A DNA stretch of 64,000 nucleotides. Origin: DASUPK01 sp963728875. Its GTDB lineage: Bacteria; Actinomycetota; Thermoleophilia; Solirubrobacterales; 70-9. A model generated the notes under the pieces. The model did not search any database and was not told the DNA's origin. It worked only from the letters and a program-made list of their open reading frames with translations. The position numbers and the translations under genes are program-made. Location: assembly GCA_963728875.1 (NCBI GenBank), contig CAVSLJ010000002.1, forward strand, positions 690,305 to 754,304, written 5' to 3'. Of this stretch, positions 27,056 through 35,998 are shown one piece after another; the stretch's first letter is position 1; each line of letters starts with the position of its first letter.

Positions 27056-28103
27056 CTAGGCGCAGGACCAGGCGCTCGGCCCGGAATCCCGCCAGATCTC
27101 CGCGGCGATGCGGTCCTGCTCGGCCTTGGGCGCGTCCTGCGGGGCTCCCTGGCCACCGTAGGCCGCCCAGGTCGAGGGCAGGATCTGGTACGCGCCGCCC
27201 GCTCCGCTCGATGAGTTGAGCGCGTGGTAGTTGCCGCCCGACTCGCACATGACGATGTAGGTCGGGATCGAGTAGGGGCCGCCGAGGTAGGCCGGGCTGC
27301 CGGAGCCCGACGAGCCGATGAGGACTGCTGCTCGGCCTGCCTGCTCCTCTCGAGCTGCGCCACCTGACCCTGGGCGTCGGAGAGCGAGGCCTGCGTTCCC
27401 GATCGCGCCGCCGCGACCGCCGCGGCGCTCTGGTTGGCGGCCTGCTCGCTCGCCTCGAAGCTCTGCTTGGCCGACGGCGAGCTGCTGCGCCTCCTGATCG
27501 GACTGCTGCTTCAGGTCGGCGACGCGGTGGACGTCGCCGGCGACCTGGTCGCGCAGCGAGGCGACCTTGTCGGCGATCCGGATGTCGGCCTCGTGGAGGG
27601 CGTTCAGGTAGTCGGAGCGGGTCGAGAGATCGTCGAAGCCGTCGGAGTTGAGCAGCACGGTCACGTAGTCCGGCGCATCGCTCTCGTAGATCGCGACCAG
27701 TCGCTGGTCGAGGTCCTTGACCGCATGCGCGTACTCACCGCGGAGCTGCTCGAGCTGGCGCTCGGCGGCATCGAGCTGAGTCGCGAGCTCCCGCGAACGG
27801 GCCTCCGCGGTCTGGACCTGCGCGTTCAGCTCCATCGCATGGGCTCCGGCCTGGTGGGCCTGTGCGGTCAGCGAGGCGATCCGCGACGTCTGCGCAGTCG
27901 ACCCGGTCGGAGAGCTGGCCCGCGTCGTTCTTCGCCGAGTCGATCCGGTCCTGCAGCGACGGGTCCTTCGGCGCCGGCGAGGCTGATGCCGAGGGCAGCG
28001 GTCACCCCGACGGCCAGCGCGACGCCCAGCGCGACGCGCCTGCGACGAAAGCCCGGCGAGGCCGGACGCGAGCACTGCCTGCGTTTGTGGTCGCTGCTTC
28101 CAT
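27056..28103 (-). CDS. Secreted coiled-coil protein with C-terminal Rpf/transglycosylase-like domain (several frameshifts)
   Basis: Read through the shifts: basic n-region RRRRVALGVALAVGVTAALG (signal peptide), a long coiled coil from SLQDRIDSAKNDAGQLSDRV through DKVASLRDQVAGDVHRVADL to QGQVAQLERSRQAEQQ, then a C-terminal lysozyme-like domain: YIVMCESGGNYHALNSSSGA, GAYQILPSTWAAYGG and ending SGPSAWSCA. The Glu in CESGGNY is the expected catalytic residue of resuscitation-promoting-factor-type muralytic enzymes. Frame changes near 27,977, 27,895, 27,475 and 27,330. The start is put at ATG 28,103, just after the riboswitch; the signal peptide is in another frame, so one more indel lies at the 5' end. 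Confidence 0.85.
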
Positions 28104-28240
28104 CTCCTTCGGTGCCTGCGGGGTTAGCTGACGGGCTCACGCGGAAAGGAGTCGCGTTACGCCGGAGCTGTTGCCGGCGATTCGCCCCAACAAATCTGGG
28201 TTCCCCGCTCTCTCGAATGAGGGATTCGGCTCAATCGAGC
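28104..28240 (-). promoter_or_regulatory. ydaO-yuaA type c-di-AMP riboswitch
   Basis: On the minus strand, directly upstream of the Rpf-like gene, the conserved blocks occur in the family order: GAGCCGAATCCC, GAGCGGGGAACCCA, TTGGGGCGAATC, then CCCGTCAGCTAACCCCGC, followed by AGGCACCGAAGGAG. The strings GCGGGGAACCCA, TGGGGYGAATC and CCGTCAGCTAACC are the diagnostic core of this motif. In actinomycetes this riboswitch commonly controls rpf and other cell-wall hydrolase genes, turning them off when c-di-AMP is high. The final AAGGAG may be both riboswitch 3' strand and ribosome-binding site. Confidence 0.92.
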
Positions 28241-28264
28241 CAGGAACGGTAGCGAACGCAATCA

Positions 28265-28281
28265 CAGGCGCGTCGCGCCTG
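28265..28281. terminator. Perfect 8+1+8 palindrome, possible terminator after the LysR gene
   Basis: CAGGCGCG-T-CGCGCCTG is an exact inverted repeat with a one-base centre. It lies 58 bases past the LysR stop codon, on the way into the riboswitch leader, so it may end the LysR transcript or separate it from the riboswitch RNA. No U-run follows. Confidence 0.35.
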
Positions 28282-28338
28282 CCGCGCCCCAAAACCGCTC
28301 GGCCTCTCCTGCAAGGAATCGTGCAGGCCAGGCGTGGA

Positions 28339-29268
28339 TCAGGCGGCGAGGGCGAGCTTCGCGTCGTCCCGATAGGTCCGGCAGACCTCGCGCAGGATGC
28401 CGAGCATCTCCTCGGCGGCGGGCGAGCGGGCCTCGTGCTCACGCGTGACCGCCCAGACCCGGCGAATCGGCTTCTGCCCCCTGACCGCACGGAGCTCGAT
28501 TCCCGGATGCCCGCCCGCGAGCTCGGGCAGGATCGTGACGCCCAGCCCGGCGGCGACGAAGCCCTTGATCACCTCGTAGTCCTCGCTGCGGAAGCTGATC
28601 TTCGGCTCGAAGCCCGCGTCGCGGCAGAGCTCGAGGACCTGGTCGCGGCAGGAGCTCGGCAGCGCCCCGCAGAGCCAGTCCTCATCGGCCAGGTCCTCGA
28701 TGCCGAACGGACTTGGCCCCGGCGAGCGGATGCCCGGGCGCCAGCGCGATCCTCATCGGCTCCTCGTAGATCAGCTCGGCCTCGACGTCGCGGGCGAAGT
28801 CCAGCGGGAAGTCCGGATAGTCGAAGACGACGGCGAGGTCGAAGTCGCCCGCGCTTCAGCGCCGGGAACGAATCCTCGGGCTCGTCCTCGGAGAACTGCA
28901 GCTCGACCTTGGGGAATCGCTGCCGGAAGACCGACAGAGCGCGCGTCATCAGCGTGGCGCTGGCGGTCGGGAAGCTCGCCAGCCGAAGGCGCCCGCCCTC
29001 GAGCCCGGCGATCTGGGCGAGCTCTCGCTCGGCCTCCTCGAGGCGGCACATGACGGCGTCTCCGTGAGACATGAGCGCCTCGCCGGCGGCGGTCAGCTTC
29101 GGGTCCGTCGCTCGTGCGCTGCAGCAGGGGGATGCCCACCTCGCGCTCCAGCACCGCGATCTGCTGGCTGACGGCCGACTGCGAGAGGTGAAGCGACTCA
29201 GCCGCGGCGGAGAACGAGCCGCGGGTGACGACCTCCTGCAGAACCCTCAATCGCCGCACATCGAGCAT
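28339..29268 (-). CDS. LysR-family transcriptional regulator (about three frameshifts)
   Basis: N-terminal helix-turn-helix: MLDVRRLRVLQEVVTRGSFS, AAESLHLSQSAVSQQIAVLE, REVGIPLLQR. The effector-binding domain continues over other frames: LTAAGEALMSHGDAV, GRLRLASFPTASATLMTRAL, ELQFSEDEPEDSFPALKRG and, at the end, VIKGFVAAGLGVTILPELAG. Frame breaks near 29,107, 28,852 and 28,715. Total length matches the family (about 305 residues). Divergent from a possible small gene at 29,374. Target unknown. Confidence 0.88.
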
Positions 29269-29373
29269 AAGGGAAACTTATCAGCCCGAGAAGGAATCCA
29301 TGTTGCGCTGATACCTCCCCACCGGGACCATCGGTTCGTTCCAATGACGAACCCCAGGACGAGAGGAGCTGAG

Positions 29374-29584
29374 ATGGAGGCGCACACACCAGCGATCACC
29401 TTCCCGCGCGAGTGGGCCAAGAGGCCGCGCCGACGCCGGCTCGATCTGCTCCGCGAGCTCGTGCGGACGCGGCGGGACCAGGCCGCGCTGCGGGCGTACG
29501 CCGCCAGGTCGGAGCGCTCGGTCCCGCATCTCGATGCCGGGGTCCGAGCACACCCACCTCCTCCGCCGGCCGCGGGGCTTCTAG
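29374..29584 (+). CDS. Possible small basic protein, unknown (end uncertain)
   Basis: ATG 29,374 is preceded by GAGAGGAGCTGAG, a good ribosome-binding site. The first 50 residues (MEAHTPAITFPREWAKRPRR, then LLRELVRTRRDQAALRAYAA) look like a short amphipathic basic helix. The frame then turns Pro-rich and stays open to 29,688; a one-base correction would end it at TAG 29,582-29,584. It is divergent from the LysR gene, a usual place for a LysR target. No family recognised. Confidence 0.35.
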
Positions 29585-29585
29585 C

Positions 29586-29738
29586 TCAGGCCTCTTCCTC
29601 GCCGCCCCGGCTGGCGAGGTACGCGCCAACTCCGAGCACGGTGAGGGCGACTCCAGCGCCGGCGGCGATGCGAATCTCGCGCCCGTAGCGCCAGCGGATG
29701 AACCCGACGACCATGCGGCCGATCAGCTCGTAGATCAC
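29586..29738 (-). CDS. Small single-pass membrane protein coupled to argG
   Basis: 50 residues: MIYELIGRMVVGFIRWRYGR, then a hydrophobic segment IRIAAGAGVALTVLGVGAYL and an acidic end (GGEEEA). The GTG start (29,738-29,736) overlaps the argG stop (GTGA), and AAAGGAG lies just before it inside argG, so translation is coupled. One membrane helix with a basic N-side indicates N-in topology. Function unknown. Too short for normal gene calling, but the start signal is convincing. Confidence 0.65.
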   Translation of the reverse strand: MIYELIGRMVVGFIRWRYGREIRIAAGAGVALTVLGVGAYLASRGGEEEA

Positions 29739-31006
29739 TCGGTCTCCTTTCGGATTCGGTGGGCGAGCCGGCTCTGGAGCGTGAAGAGCTCGATGAACCC
29801 AGGGCTCGCGTGCTGGGAGAACTCTCCCCCGGATTCGCCAAAAGATGCAAGCGACCGGTCATAGAGCGCGTACGGGGAGCTTCTCCGGATCGGGGTCACG
29901 GAGCCACGGTAGAGCTTCACGGCCACCTCGCCGGTGACGAACTCGTTGACCGAGTCCATGTACGCGTCGAGGTCGTTTCGCAGCGGCTCGAGCCAGAGGC
30001 CGGCGTAACAGAGGTAGGCCCAGTGACTCTCCAGCGCTCCCTTGAAGTTGTTCTGGTGGATCGTGCAGACGAGCTTCTCGAGCTCGCGGTGCGCAGCGAG
30101 GACGATCGCGGCGGCCGGCACCTCGTAGAGGTCGCGGACCTTGAGCCCGACCACCCGGTCCTCGATGTGGTCGACGATGCCGACGCCGTGGCGCTGCCCG
30201 ACCTCGGCGGCCCGCTCGAGCAGCTCGACCAGCCCGAGCCGCTCGCCGTCGAGTGAGACCGGGCGGCCCCGCTCGAATCCGATCGTCACGTCCTGGGGCT
30301 CGTCCGGCGCATCCTCCGGGCGCGTCACCAGCTGGAAGACGTCGTCGGGCGCCGCTTCGTCGAGATCCTCGATCGCCCGTCCCTCCGAGGAGCGGCCCCA
30401 GAGGTTGTCGTCGATCGAGTAGGGCGAGACCTCCGTCCCGCCCTTGACCGGGATGCCGTGCTCGCGCGCGTAGGCGATCTCCTCCTCCCTGCCCATCTGC
30501 CACTCGCGCACCGGCGCGATGATCCGCAGCTCGGGATCGAGCGTCGCGATCGTCGCCTCGATCCGCACCTGGTCGTTGCCCTTGCCGGTGCAGCCGTGGG
30601 CGATCGTGTCGCAGCCGTGCTCGCGGGCCGCCTCGACGGCGAGCTTCCCGATCAGCGGCCGGCCGAGCGCCGTGAACAGCGGATAGCCGCCGCCGTAGAG
30701 CGCGTTCGCCTTGATCGCCGGCAGCACGTAGTCGGTCGCGAACTCCTCCCGGGCATCGACCAGGACGGTCTCGACGGCGCCCAGCTGCTCGGCCTTGCCG
30801 GTGACGACCTCCCAGTCCTCACCCGGCTGTCCGAGATCGACGGTGAGGGTCACGATCTCGGCCCCGTAGCGCTCCTGGATCCACTTCAGCATCACGCTCG
30901 TGTCGAGGCCTCCGGAGTAGAGCAGCAGCACGCGCCCGACCTGCGCCGGGTCGGCCTGGTAGGAGGCGATCCTCGGAGCTTGCGGGAACTTCTCGTCGGC
31001 CGCCAT
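29735..31006 (-). CDS. argG: Argininosuccinate synthase
   Basis: Joins citrulline and aspartate with ATP, the penultimate arginine step. The PP-loop is LLLYSGGLDTSVMLKW, with AHGCTGKGNDQVRIE and SPYSIDDNLWGRSSEG as further signatures. 423 residues, intact. It lies alone, more than 23 kb from the argCJBD cluster at 54.6-58.8 kb. Start ATG 31,006. Confidence 0.97.
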   Translation of the reverse strand: MAADEKFPQAPRIASYQADPAQVGRVLLLYSGGLDTSVMLKWIQERYGAEIVTLTVDLGQPGEDWEVVTGKAEQLGAVETVLVDAREEFATDYVLPAIKANALYGGGYPLFTALGRPLIGKLAVEAAREHGCDTIAHGCTGKGNDQVRIEATIATLDPELRIIAPVREWQMGREEEIAYAREHGIPVKGGTEVSPYSIDDNLWGRSSEGRAIEDLDEAAPDDVFQLVTRPEDAPDEPQDVTIGFERGRPVSLDGERLGLVELLERAAEVGQRHGVGIVDHIEDRVVGLKVRDLYEVPAAAIVLAAHRELEKLVCTIHQNNFKGALESHWAYLCYAGLWLEPLRNDLDAYMDSVNEFVTGEVAVKLYRGSVTPIRRSSPYALYDRSLASFGESGGEFSQHASPGFIELFTLQSRLAHRIRKETE

Positions 31007-31060
31007 TGAGCCGGGAAGTGTGGCGCTTTCGCGCTGCCGCCGCTGAGAGAATCAGCGGCA

Positions 31061-31761
31061 GTGCATCGCCCGCTCAGAATCATCTCGATCATGCTGATCA
31101 CGGCGGGGCTCGTCGTCTTCGCCGACGCCGGCCTGACGCTGCGTCTGGCAGGAGCCGCTCTCCGCCGCCTACGGCTCGATCAAGCAGGGCCAGGCGGCGG
31201 ACCAGCTCAACCAGCTGGAGACGCAGTATCCGACGCCCGCGGACCTGGCGGCGATCGCCGGGGTGCGCGGGATCGCCGAAGAAGGCGCGGATCCTGGCCG
31301 ACCGCTTCGAGCCGCACCTCCAGGACGGGCCACGCGATCGGGCGGATCAAGATCGACCGGATCGGCCTGAGCATCGTCGTCGTCCAGGGGACGGACACCG
31401 GCTCCCTCCAGAAGGGGCCCGGCCACTACACGAACACGCCGATCCCGGGCAGCCCGGAACGGTGGCGATCGCCGGCCACCGCACCACCTACCTGGCGCCC
31501 TTCCGGCACATCAACGAGATCCAGGACGGCGACGAGATCCGGCTCGAGATGCCCTACGCGGCCTTCACCTACACGGTCGAGAAGCACGAGATCGTCGACC
31601 CGAGCGACGTCGGGATCATCAAGCCGGTCGGCTATACCGCAGCTGGTGCTGACCGCATGCCACCCCCCTACAGCGCGGCCCAGCGCTGGGCCGTCTTCGC
31701 CAAGCTCACCCGGATCGACACGTTCGACGTCACCGGCGAGAGGCCGCTGGCCGGCCCCTAG
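31061..31761 (+). CDS. Sortase (class D/E-like; about four frameshifts)
   Basis: Membrane transpeptidase that anchors LPXTG proteins to the cell wall. N-terminal membrane segment PLRIISIMLITAGLVVFADA. The catalytic His is in VAIAGHRTTYLAPF, the catalytic Cys in LVLTACHPPYSAAQR, and the Arg in the same block (AAQRW). Core strand IGRIKIDRIGLSIVVVQGTD also fits. Frame changes near 31,150, 31,270, 31,325, 31,455 and 31,635. GTG 31,061 is the start; the divergent argG starts 54 bp away. The two LPFTG proteins at 32.4-32.9 and 34.5-34.9 kb are obvious candidate substrates. Confidence 0.88.
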
Positions 31762-31791
31762 CGCGAGCTCGCGACGAATCGAGACCGGCGT

Positions 31792-32319
31792 CTAGAGGTC
31801 GAGAGCTGCTTGAGGATCGCGTCCGGCATCCTCCAGTCCAAGCTCGTCCCGCATCACCCCAGAATCTCCTCGTGGCTGCTTCCCGGAGAGGGCCATATTC
31901 GTGATCACGAAGGCGAGCGCCGTCGGAGATCGGGAGCTCACCCGGCGTGCGCTGGCTTTCCGCGGGACCGTGCACTCGATCGCTCATTCGTGGAAACGAA
32001 TCGACGCTCGCGCGCAAGGTCGTCGACGGGCGCGACGCCACGGCTCTCGGGCCGACCTGGAAGGAGGCATTCAGACGCTGTGCCTCGCCGCTGAGCTCCA
32101 GCGCCAGCTCCATCAGACGATCCGCCTGCTCCAGCAGCTCGGCGGCGTGCTTCTCGGATCACCCGGGCCGTTCGCATGCGAGCTCGTCGCCTCAGGATGC
32201 GGAATCGGGCTCGCCTGCGCTCCGCCCCGGCCAGCTGCCTCGTCAGGCATCGTGCACACCCCGCCATGAGGACCTCGAGACGCAATCGTCGGAGTTTGCG
32301 AGCGCCTGGGGAGCACCAT
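31792..32319 (-). CDS. Unknown protein with coiled coil (frameshifted)
   Basis: Start ATG 32,319 follows AAGGAG at a 9-base spacing. Coding signals jump between frames: an Arg/Pro-rich beginning (MVLPRRSQTPTIAS), a helical heptad stretch HAAELLEQADRLMELALELS, a middle with SDGARLRDHEYG, and an end ALAFVITNMALSGKQPREEI, VMRDELGLED. The end resembles a short DNA-binding-like or helical module but no family is recognised. At least two indels make the exact product unclear. Confidence 0.4.
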
Positions 32320-32407
32320 GTTTCGAATCTCCTTGTTCGCCGGTCCCTCGGCAAACCGGCCGTTGTACCCAAACAGGCGATCGGACGCAACGCCCGTCGG
32401 CGGCATA

Positions 32408-32877
32408 CTAGTAACTGCCCATCCCATTGGGCGAGGTGCCCGCCGGCTCCGGTCTCTGCTCAGTATTCAAACGCGGGGCTGCTACCGGCGGGCTCCGGGC
32501 GACCCCGACGCTTTCAGTCAGATGCCTGGCGTGCGCGGGCGCGGACAGCTTGCGCAGCGACAAACCGGCGAAGCGACCATGCGTCAGGGCCACCCCGGCC
32601 ACCATGGCCAAAGTCCATCCCGGTGAACGGCAGAGTGCCGCTGGCACCGTTCGTCGCCGTGGCTACCGGGCTGGCGGCGCTGTTGTCGGCCGCAACCGGC
32701 CCGTTGGCCGCCGACCCGTCGGTGCCCGTCCCCTGCACCTGGGACTGAGGCTCGTACTGGGACGCACTCGGATTGGAAGAGCGTCTTGTGCGGAGCGGTG
32801 GCCGGTGGCACCAGCAGAGCCGCGCAGACCCCTACCGCAAGCGCGATCCGCAAATGTATACGCTTCATCTTGAACAT
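32408..32877 (-). CDS. Short LPFTG-anchored surface protein, copy 1 (frameshifted)
   Basis: Signal peptide MKRIHLRIALAVGVCAALLV ending PATA, then by stitching three frames SAQDAL, SNPSASQYEPQSQVQGTGTD, a Ser/Ala-rich linker, GASGTLPFTGMDF, a hydrophobic stretch (AMVAGVAL) and basic LRKLSAPA. The order signal, short mature region, LPXTG, membrane helix, basic tail is that of a sortase substrate. SNPSASxYEPxSQVQGT and LPFTGMD are shared with copy 2 (34,497-34,850), so the two are paralogues. The 3' end is uncertain because of indels. It follows the sugar-transferase gene by 117 bp on the same strand. Confidence 0.7.
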
Positions 32878-32993
32878 CGGTGTCTCCCGTCGGTTTTGAA
32901 TCGATTGTCTTCGGACTAGACATCGCGCGCCGGATCGCGCAACCCCCCCAACCCTGCGACCATATTACTAGGTATATGCGGAAAAGACGTCGC

Positions 32994-34481
32994 TCAGGCC
33001 GTGGTGGACGGCGACGGCGAGTCTGAGCGATAGGCAACGATGAAGCGCTCGTCCGGGCGGTTGATCGGCTCGGGGACGAAGATCGCGCTCACGGTTTCCA
33101 TCAGGATCAGCAGGTCGAAGAAGAGGGACCGTTGCTTCAGGTAATAGAGGTCGTGACAGAGCTTCCAGGCCTCGCCGATGGGGGTCCCTGAGTAGCCGCA
33201 CCGGACCGTCGCCCAGCCCGTGATTCCCGGCTTCAGCAGGCTCCGGCGGTCGTAGTAGTTGAATTCAGCCTCGAGTGAGTTGACGACGTCCGGCATCTCG
33301 GGGCGCGGGCCGACGAGACTCATGTCGCCCCTGAGCACCTGCCAGATCTGTGGGAGTTCGTTGATGTGCAGCCTTTGCAGGTAGCGGCCGACGGAGGTCA
33401 CCTTCTCGTCGGTCGGACGAGGATCTTCGTCGGCGTCCTCGTGCAGCGTCCGCATCTTGAGGAGCTCGAACTCGCGACCGCCCTCGCCGACTCGGGTTTG
33501 GCGGTAGAAGATCGAACCGCGATCGTCGAGCTTGATAGCGATCGCGGCGATGGCCACCAAGGGCGCGGCGACGATCGCCATAGCCGCGCCAAGGACGAGG
33601 TCGAAGATCCGCTTGGACAGCGGCCAGCCTGCCTTGTACTCCGGGTGGAGCAGGTATTGGAACCAGGCCGACGTGGTGGTTCCGAGCGGGACGTGGCCAA
33701 ACAGCTTCTCGTAGAACTGGCCCGATTCGATCAGGGACACCGGCAGATCGAGGCAAGCATCCGCGACCTGCTCGAAGACCTCGAGGCGGGATGTCCCGCC
33801 CTTGATTGCTTCGTCGCCCTCGGCAGGACTGAGCGGCCCGAGCACCAGGAGTTCGATTGCGTTGTCTAGAACCGTTCCGCGCAGCAGCACCAGGGACCCG
33901 AGGCAGCGGACGCCCGCGGTGACCGCCGTGTCGCAGGAGCTCTTTGGATCGATGCAGCCGATCACCTGATAGCCCTTGACACCAACCGCCTCCAGCTCGG
34001 CCCGCAGCCCCCTGGCGAACTCGTGCGATCCGATCACGGCGACCCGCACCTCACGCTCGTTGCGGAAACGATGCGTGATCCACGCCCCCATGCCTGTGAC
34101 GACCCAGGCGCCGAGCACCGGCGCCACCATGTGCCGCAGGGTGACAGTGCTGGTCGAGCCATCCGAGATGGAGATCAAGACGGCCGCGAGTGCCCCGATC
34201 GGAGGCGCCAGCAGATAGATGATTGCCGACGCCAGTGGAATCAGGTGCAATGGGTAGCGCGGGCGCCGCAGCAGCATGACCGCGGCGAACATGCAGACGA
34301 AAACCAGCAAGCCCACCCACTCGGAGGAGAGGTGCTGGTGGGCGATCAAACCCCCCGTGAGAGCCGGCGCAACACGCAGCGTCAGGAATTCAACCTGGCG
34401 CTGCGCGCTTAGCCCGCTCAAGTATGGGAAATTCCCGCGTGCCTGTGATACCTCGCGTGCTGACTCGGAGGCAGCGGTCAC
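32994..34481 (-). CDS. Exopolysaccharide polyprenyl-phosphate sugar-1-phosphate transferase (WbaP/WcaJ-like)
   Basis: Starts repeat-unit synthesis by moving a sugar-1-phosphate from a nucleotide sugar to undecaprenyl phosphate. N-terminal membrane helices (about residues 45-130), a Rossmann-like middle part (VRVAVIGSHEFARGLRAELE), and the catalytic C-terminal domain from about 288: SKRIFDLVLGAAMAIVAAPL, FYRQTRVGEGGREFELLKMR, then ELPQIWQVLRGDMSLVGPRP and a KPGITGWATVRCGYS block. 495 residues, intact. Flanked on both sides by the LPFTG proteins, and only 15 bp from copy 2. Confidence 0.95.
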   Translation of the reverse strand: MTAASESAREVSQARGNFPYLSGLSAQRQVEFLTLRVAPALTGGLIAHQHLSSEWVGLLVFVCMFAAVMLLRRPRYPLHLIPLASAIIYLLAPPIGALAAVLISISDGSTSTVTLRHMVAPVLGAWVVTGMGAWITHRFRNEREVRVAVIGSHEFARGLRAELEAVGVKGYQVIGCIDPKSSCDTAVTAGVRCLGSLVLLRGTVLDNAIELLVLGPLSPAEGDEAIKGGTSRLEVFEQVADACLDLPVSLIESGQFYEKLFGHVPLGTTTSAWFQYLLHPEYKAGWPLSKRIFDLVLGAAMAIVAAPLVAIAAIAIKLDDRGSIFYRQTRVGEGGREFELLKMRTLHEDADEDPRPTDEKVTSVGRYLQRLHINELPQIWQVLRGDMSLVGPRPEMPDVVNSLEAEFNYYDRRSLLKPGITGWATVRCGYSGTPIGEAWKLCHDLYYLKQRSLFFDLLILMETVSAIFVPEPINRPDERFIVAYRSDSPSPSTTA

Positions 34482-34496
34482 CGCATGTCCCCCGGG

Positions 34497-34850
34497 TTAC
34501 GCCTTGGGGGCCCTGGGTGCGGACAGCCTGCGCAGCGCGACGCCTGTACCAACCAGGGCAGCGGCCACGATCGCCAGGACCATCACATCCATACCCGTGA
34601 ACGGCAGGGAACCGACGTTCCCATTCAGGCCCGAGGTGTTCTGGGCAACTGCCGCCGCTGGCTTCGCCGCTGGCTTCGCCGTAGAGCCCGTGCCAGACGT
34701 GCCCTGAACCTGGGACGTGGGCTCGTACTCAGAGGCCGAGGGATTGGACAGTGCATCCTGCGCCAAGGCCGTCGCCGGAGCGATCGCAACCGCAGCAACT
34801 ACCGCGAGAAGGGCAAGGCCCCCGAATCGCTTAAGCGTGAACTTTCGCAT
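34497..34850 (-). CDS. Short LPFTG-anchored surface protein, copy 2
   Basis: 117 residues, intact. Signal peptide FGGLALLAVVAAVAIAPATA cut before QDALSNPS (about residue 31). The mature part is only about 50 residues and low in complexity (Ala, Pro, Thr, Lys). Sortase signal LPFTG at residues 82-86, then membrane segment MVLAIVAAALVGTGVAL and basic end RRLSAPRAPKA. The start is ATG 34,850. The gene is immediately upstream of the sugar transferase, so they probably share a transcript. Role may be cell-wall attachment of the exopolymer machinery; this is inference. Confidence 0.88.
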   Translation of the reverse strand: MRKFTLKRFGGLALLAVVAAVAIAPATALAQDALSNPSASEYEPTSQVQGTSGTGSTAKPAAKPAAAVAQNTSGLNGNVGSLPFTGMDVMVLAIVAAALVGTGVALRRLSAPRAPKA

Positions 34851-35159
34851 GATTCTCATTCCTATCGGCAAAGGGAGCATCGGGCGCAAGGGCCTCCCGG
34901 TCAGCCTCCCGTAAGAAGCTGTTTCCCACCTGGGCCGGGGTTGACTCCCCATTTCGCGACGCATCTTACGAGCCGATTCCCGCGTTTATATCCGCAAAAA
35001 CCCGCAATTCTGATCCGGCATGCCTGTGGTGGACTAATAGCCCCACTACTTGCTGATCCTCAGCTGCAGGCCAGGTCGTCGATATCGGGGTCGTGCGGGC
35101 TGGAGGTCGTCGATCAGTCCAGCATCGGCATAAGTCCGCGCTCTCGGGCACGGCGCTGT
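34851..35159. other. Intergenic region upstream of the LPFTG/sugar-transferase operon
   Basis: About 310 bp without a convincing gene. On the minus strand a -10-like TATAAA (34,985-34,990) sits about 135 bp before the LPFTG copy 2 start, in a locally AT-rich patch that stands out from the GC-rich surroundings, so the operon promoter is probably here. I see no riboswitch match. Confidence 0.35.
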
Positions 35160-35919
35160 TCAGCTCGGGCCCCGGTGCCCGCGCACCCTCTCCAGCAGAA
35201 CGCCCGGCTTCGAGTTTCTCACTGTGCGGATGAAGGGCGAAACCTTGAGGCGGAACCGCGCCGCTTCATCAATGGAATACACGCCGATCCTAGGCCAGCG
35301 AAGTGGATCCGGTGGGCCTGGACTGAGCGCCGCTCCGGCCCGATAGCCGGCCTCCCCGGCGGCCTTGGCGACTCGCTCGTCAACTGCTCCGTAGGGATAC
35401 GCAAGCGATCGACAGGTCGCCCCCAGCTCCCGCGTGCAGACCTCTCGTGACTCGGCAAGCTCCTCGTGCAGATCCGCGTCGGCGAGCTCTGGCAGCTTGG
35501 GGTGCGAGCGAGTATGCGAAGCGATCTCCCACCCGGCGTCCCTCAACCCGCGCAGCTCGTCCCAGTTCATGGGCCTGAGCTCATCTTCGTAGGGCCCTCC
35601 CTTCCAGCTTGTCGATCCCAGGCCAACTCATCGGGGTGGATAGGCCGACAAGCGACGTGGGAACGAAGACGGTGGCGGGAAAACCGAACTCCCTGAGCAC
35701 TGGGAATCCGTGGTCGAGCACCGATCGAAACCCGTCGTCGAAGGTGATCGCGACCGTCTTGGCCGGGACATCTCCCGCGACGACATCCGAGAACCTCGCT
35801 CCGCTGTAGCCATGGCGGACCAGGAACTCGAGTTGCTCGCGCAGGCGCTCCGGTGCTATCGCCAGCGTCGAGGGCCAGTGGCTGCTAACAGCGTGGTAGC
35901 AAAGGACGAGAGATCCCAC
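35160..35919 (-). CDS. Polysaccharide deacetylase (NodB/CE4 family; one frameshift)
   Basis: Metal-dependent deacetylase of N-acetylated sugars in exopolymer or peptidoglycan. Catalytic base and metal motif VAITFDDGFRSVLDHGF (T-F-D-D-G) and metal His pair in IASHTRSHPKLPEL (H-T-x-S-H). Motif RSLAYPYGAVDERVAKAA matches the CE4 Arg/Pro motif. The frame breaks near 35,590 between SWPGIDKLEG and MNWDELRGLRDAGWEIASH. Start GTG 35,919 is favoured because upstream codons overlap the divergent glycosyltransferase start. Confidence 0.88.
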
Positions 35920-35998
35920 ACGAGCATTCTTAGCGTCAGGGCCCGTCGTATTCCACGACAAAAATGCCCCCCTCGTTGTCGCCGCATATCCTCGCCAC

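Noticed and set aside
28104..28140. GTG 28,140 as start of the Rpf-like gene
   Set aside because: The bases it would translate (CCGTCAGCTAACCCC) are the conserved 3' part of the c-di-AMP riboswitch, so they are RNA structure, not protein.
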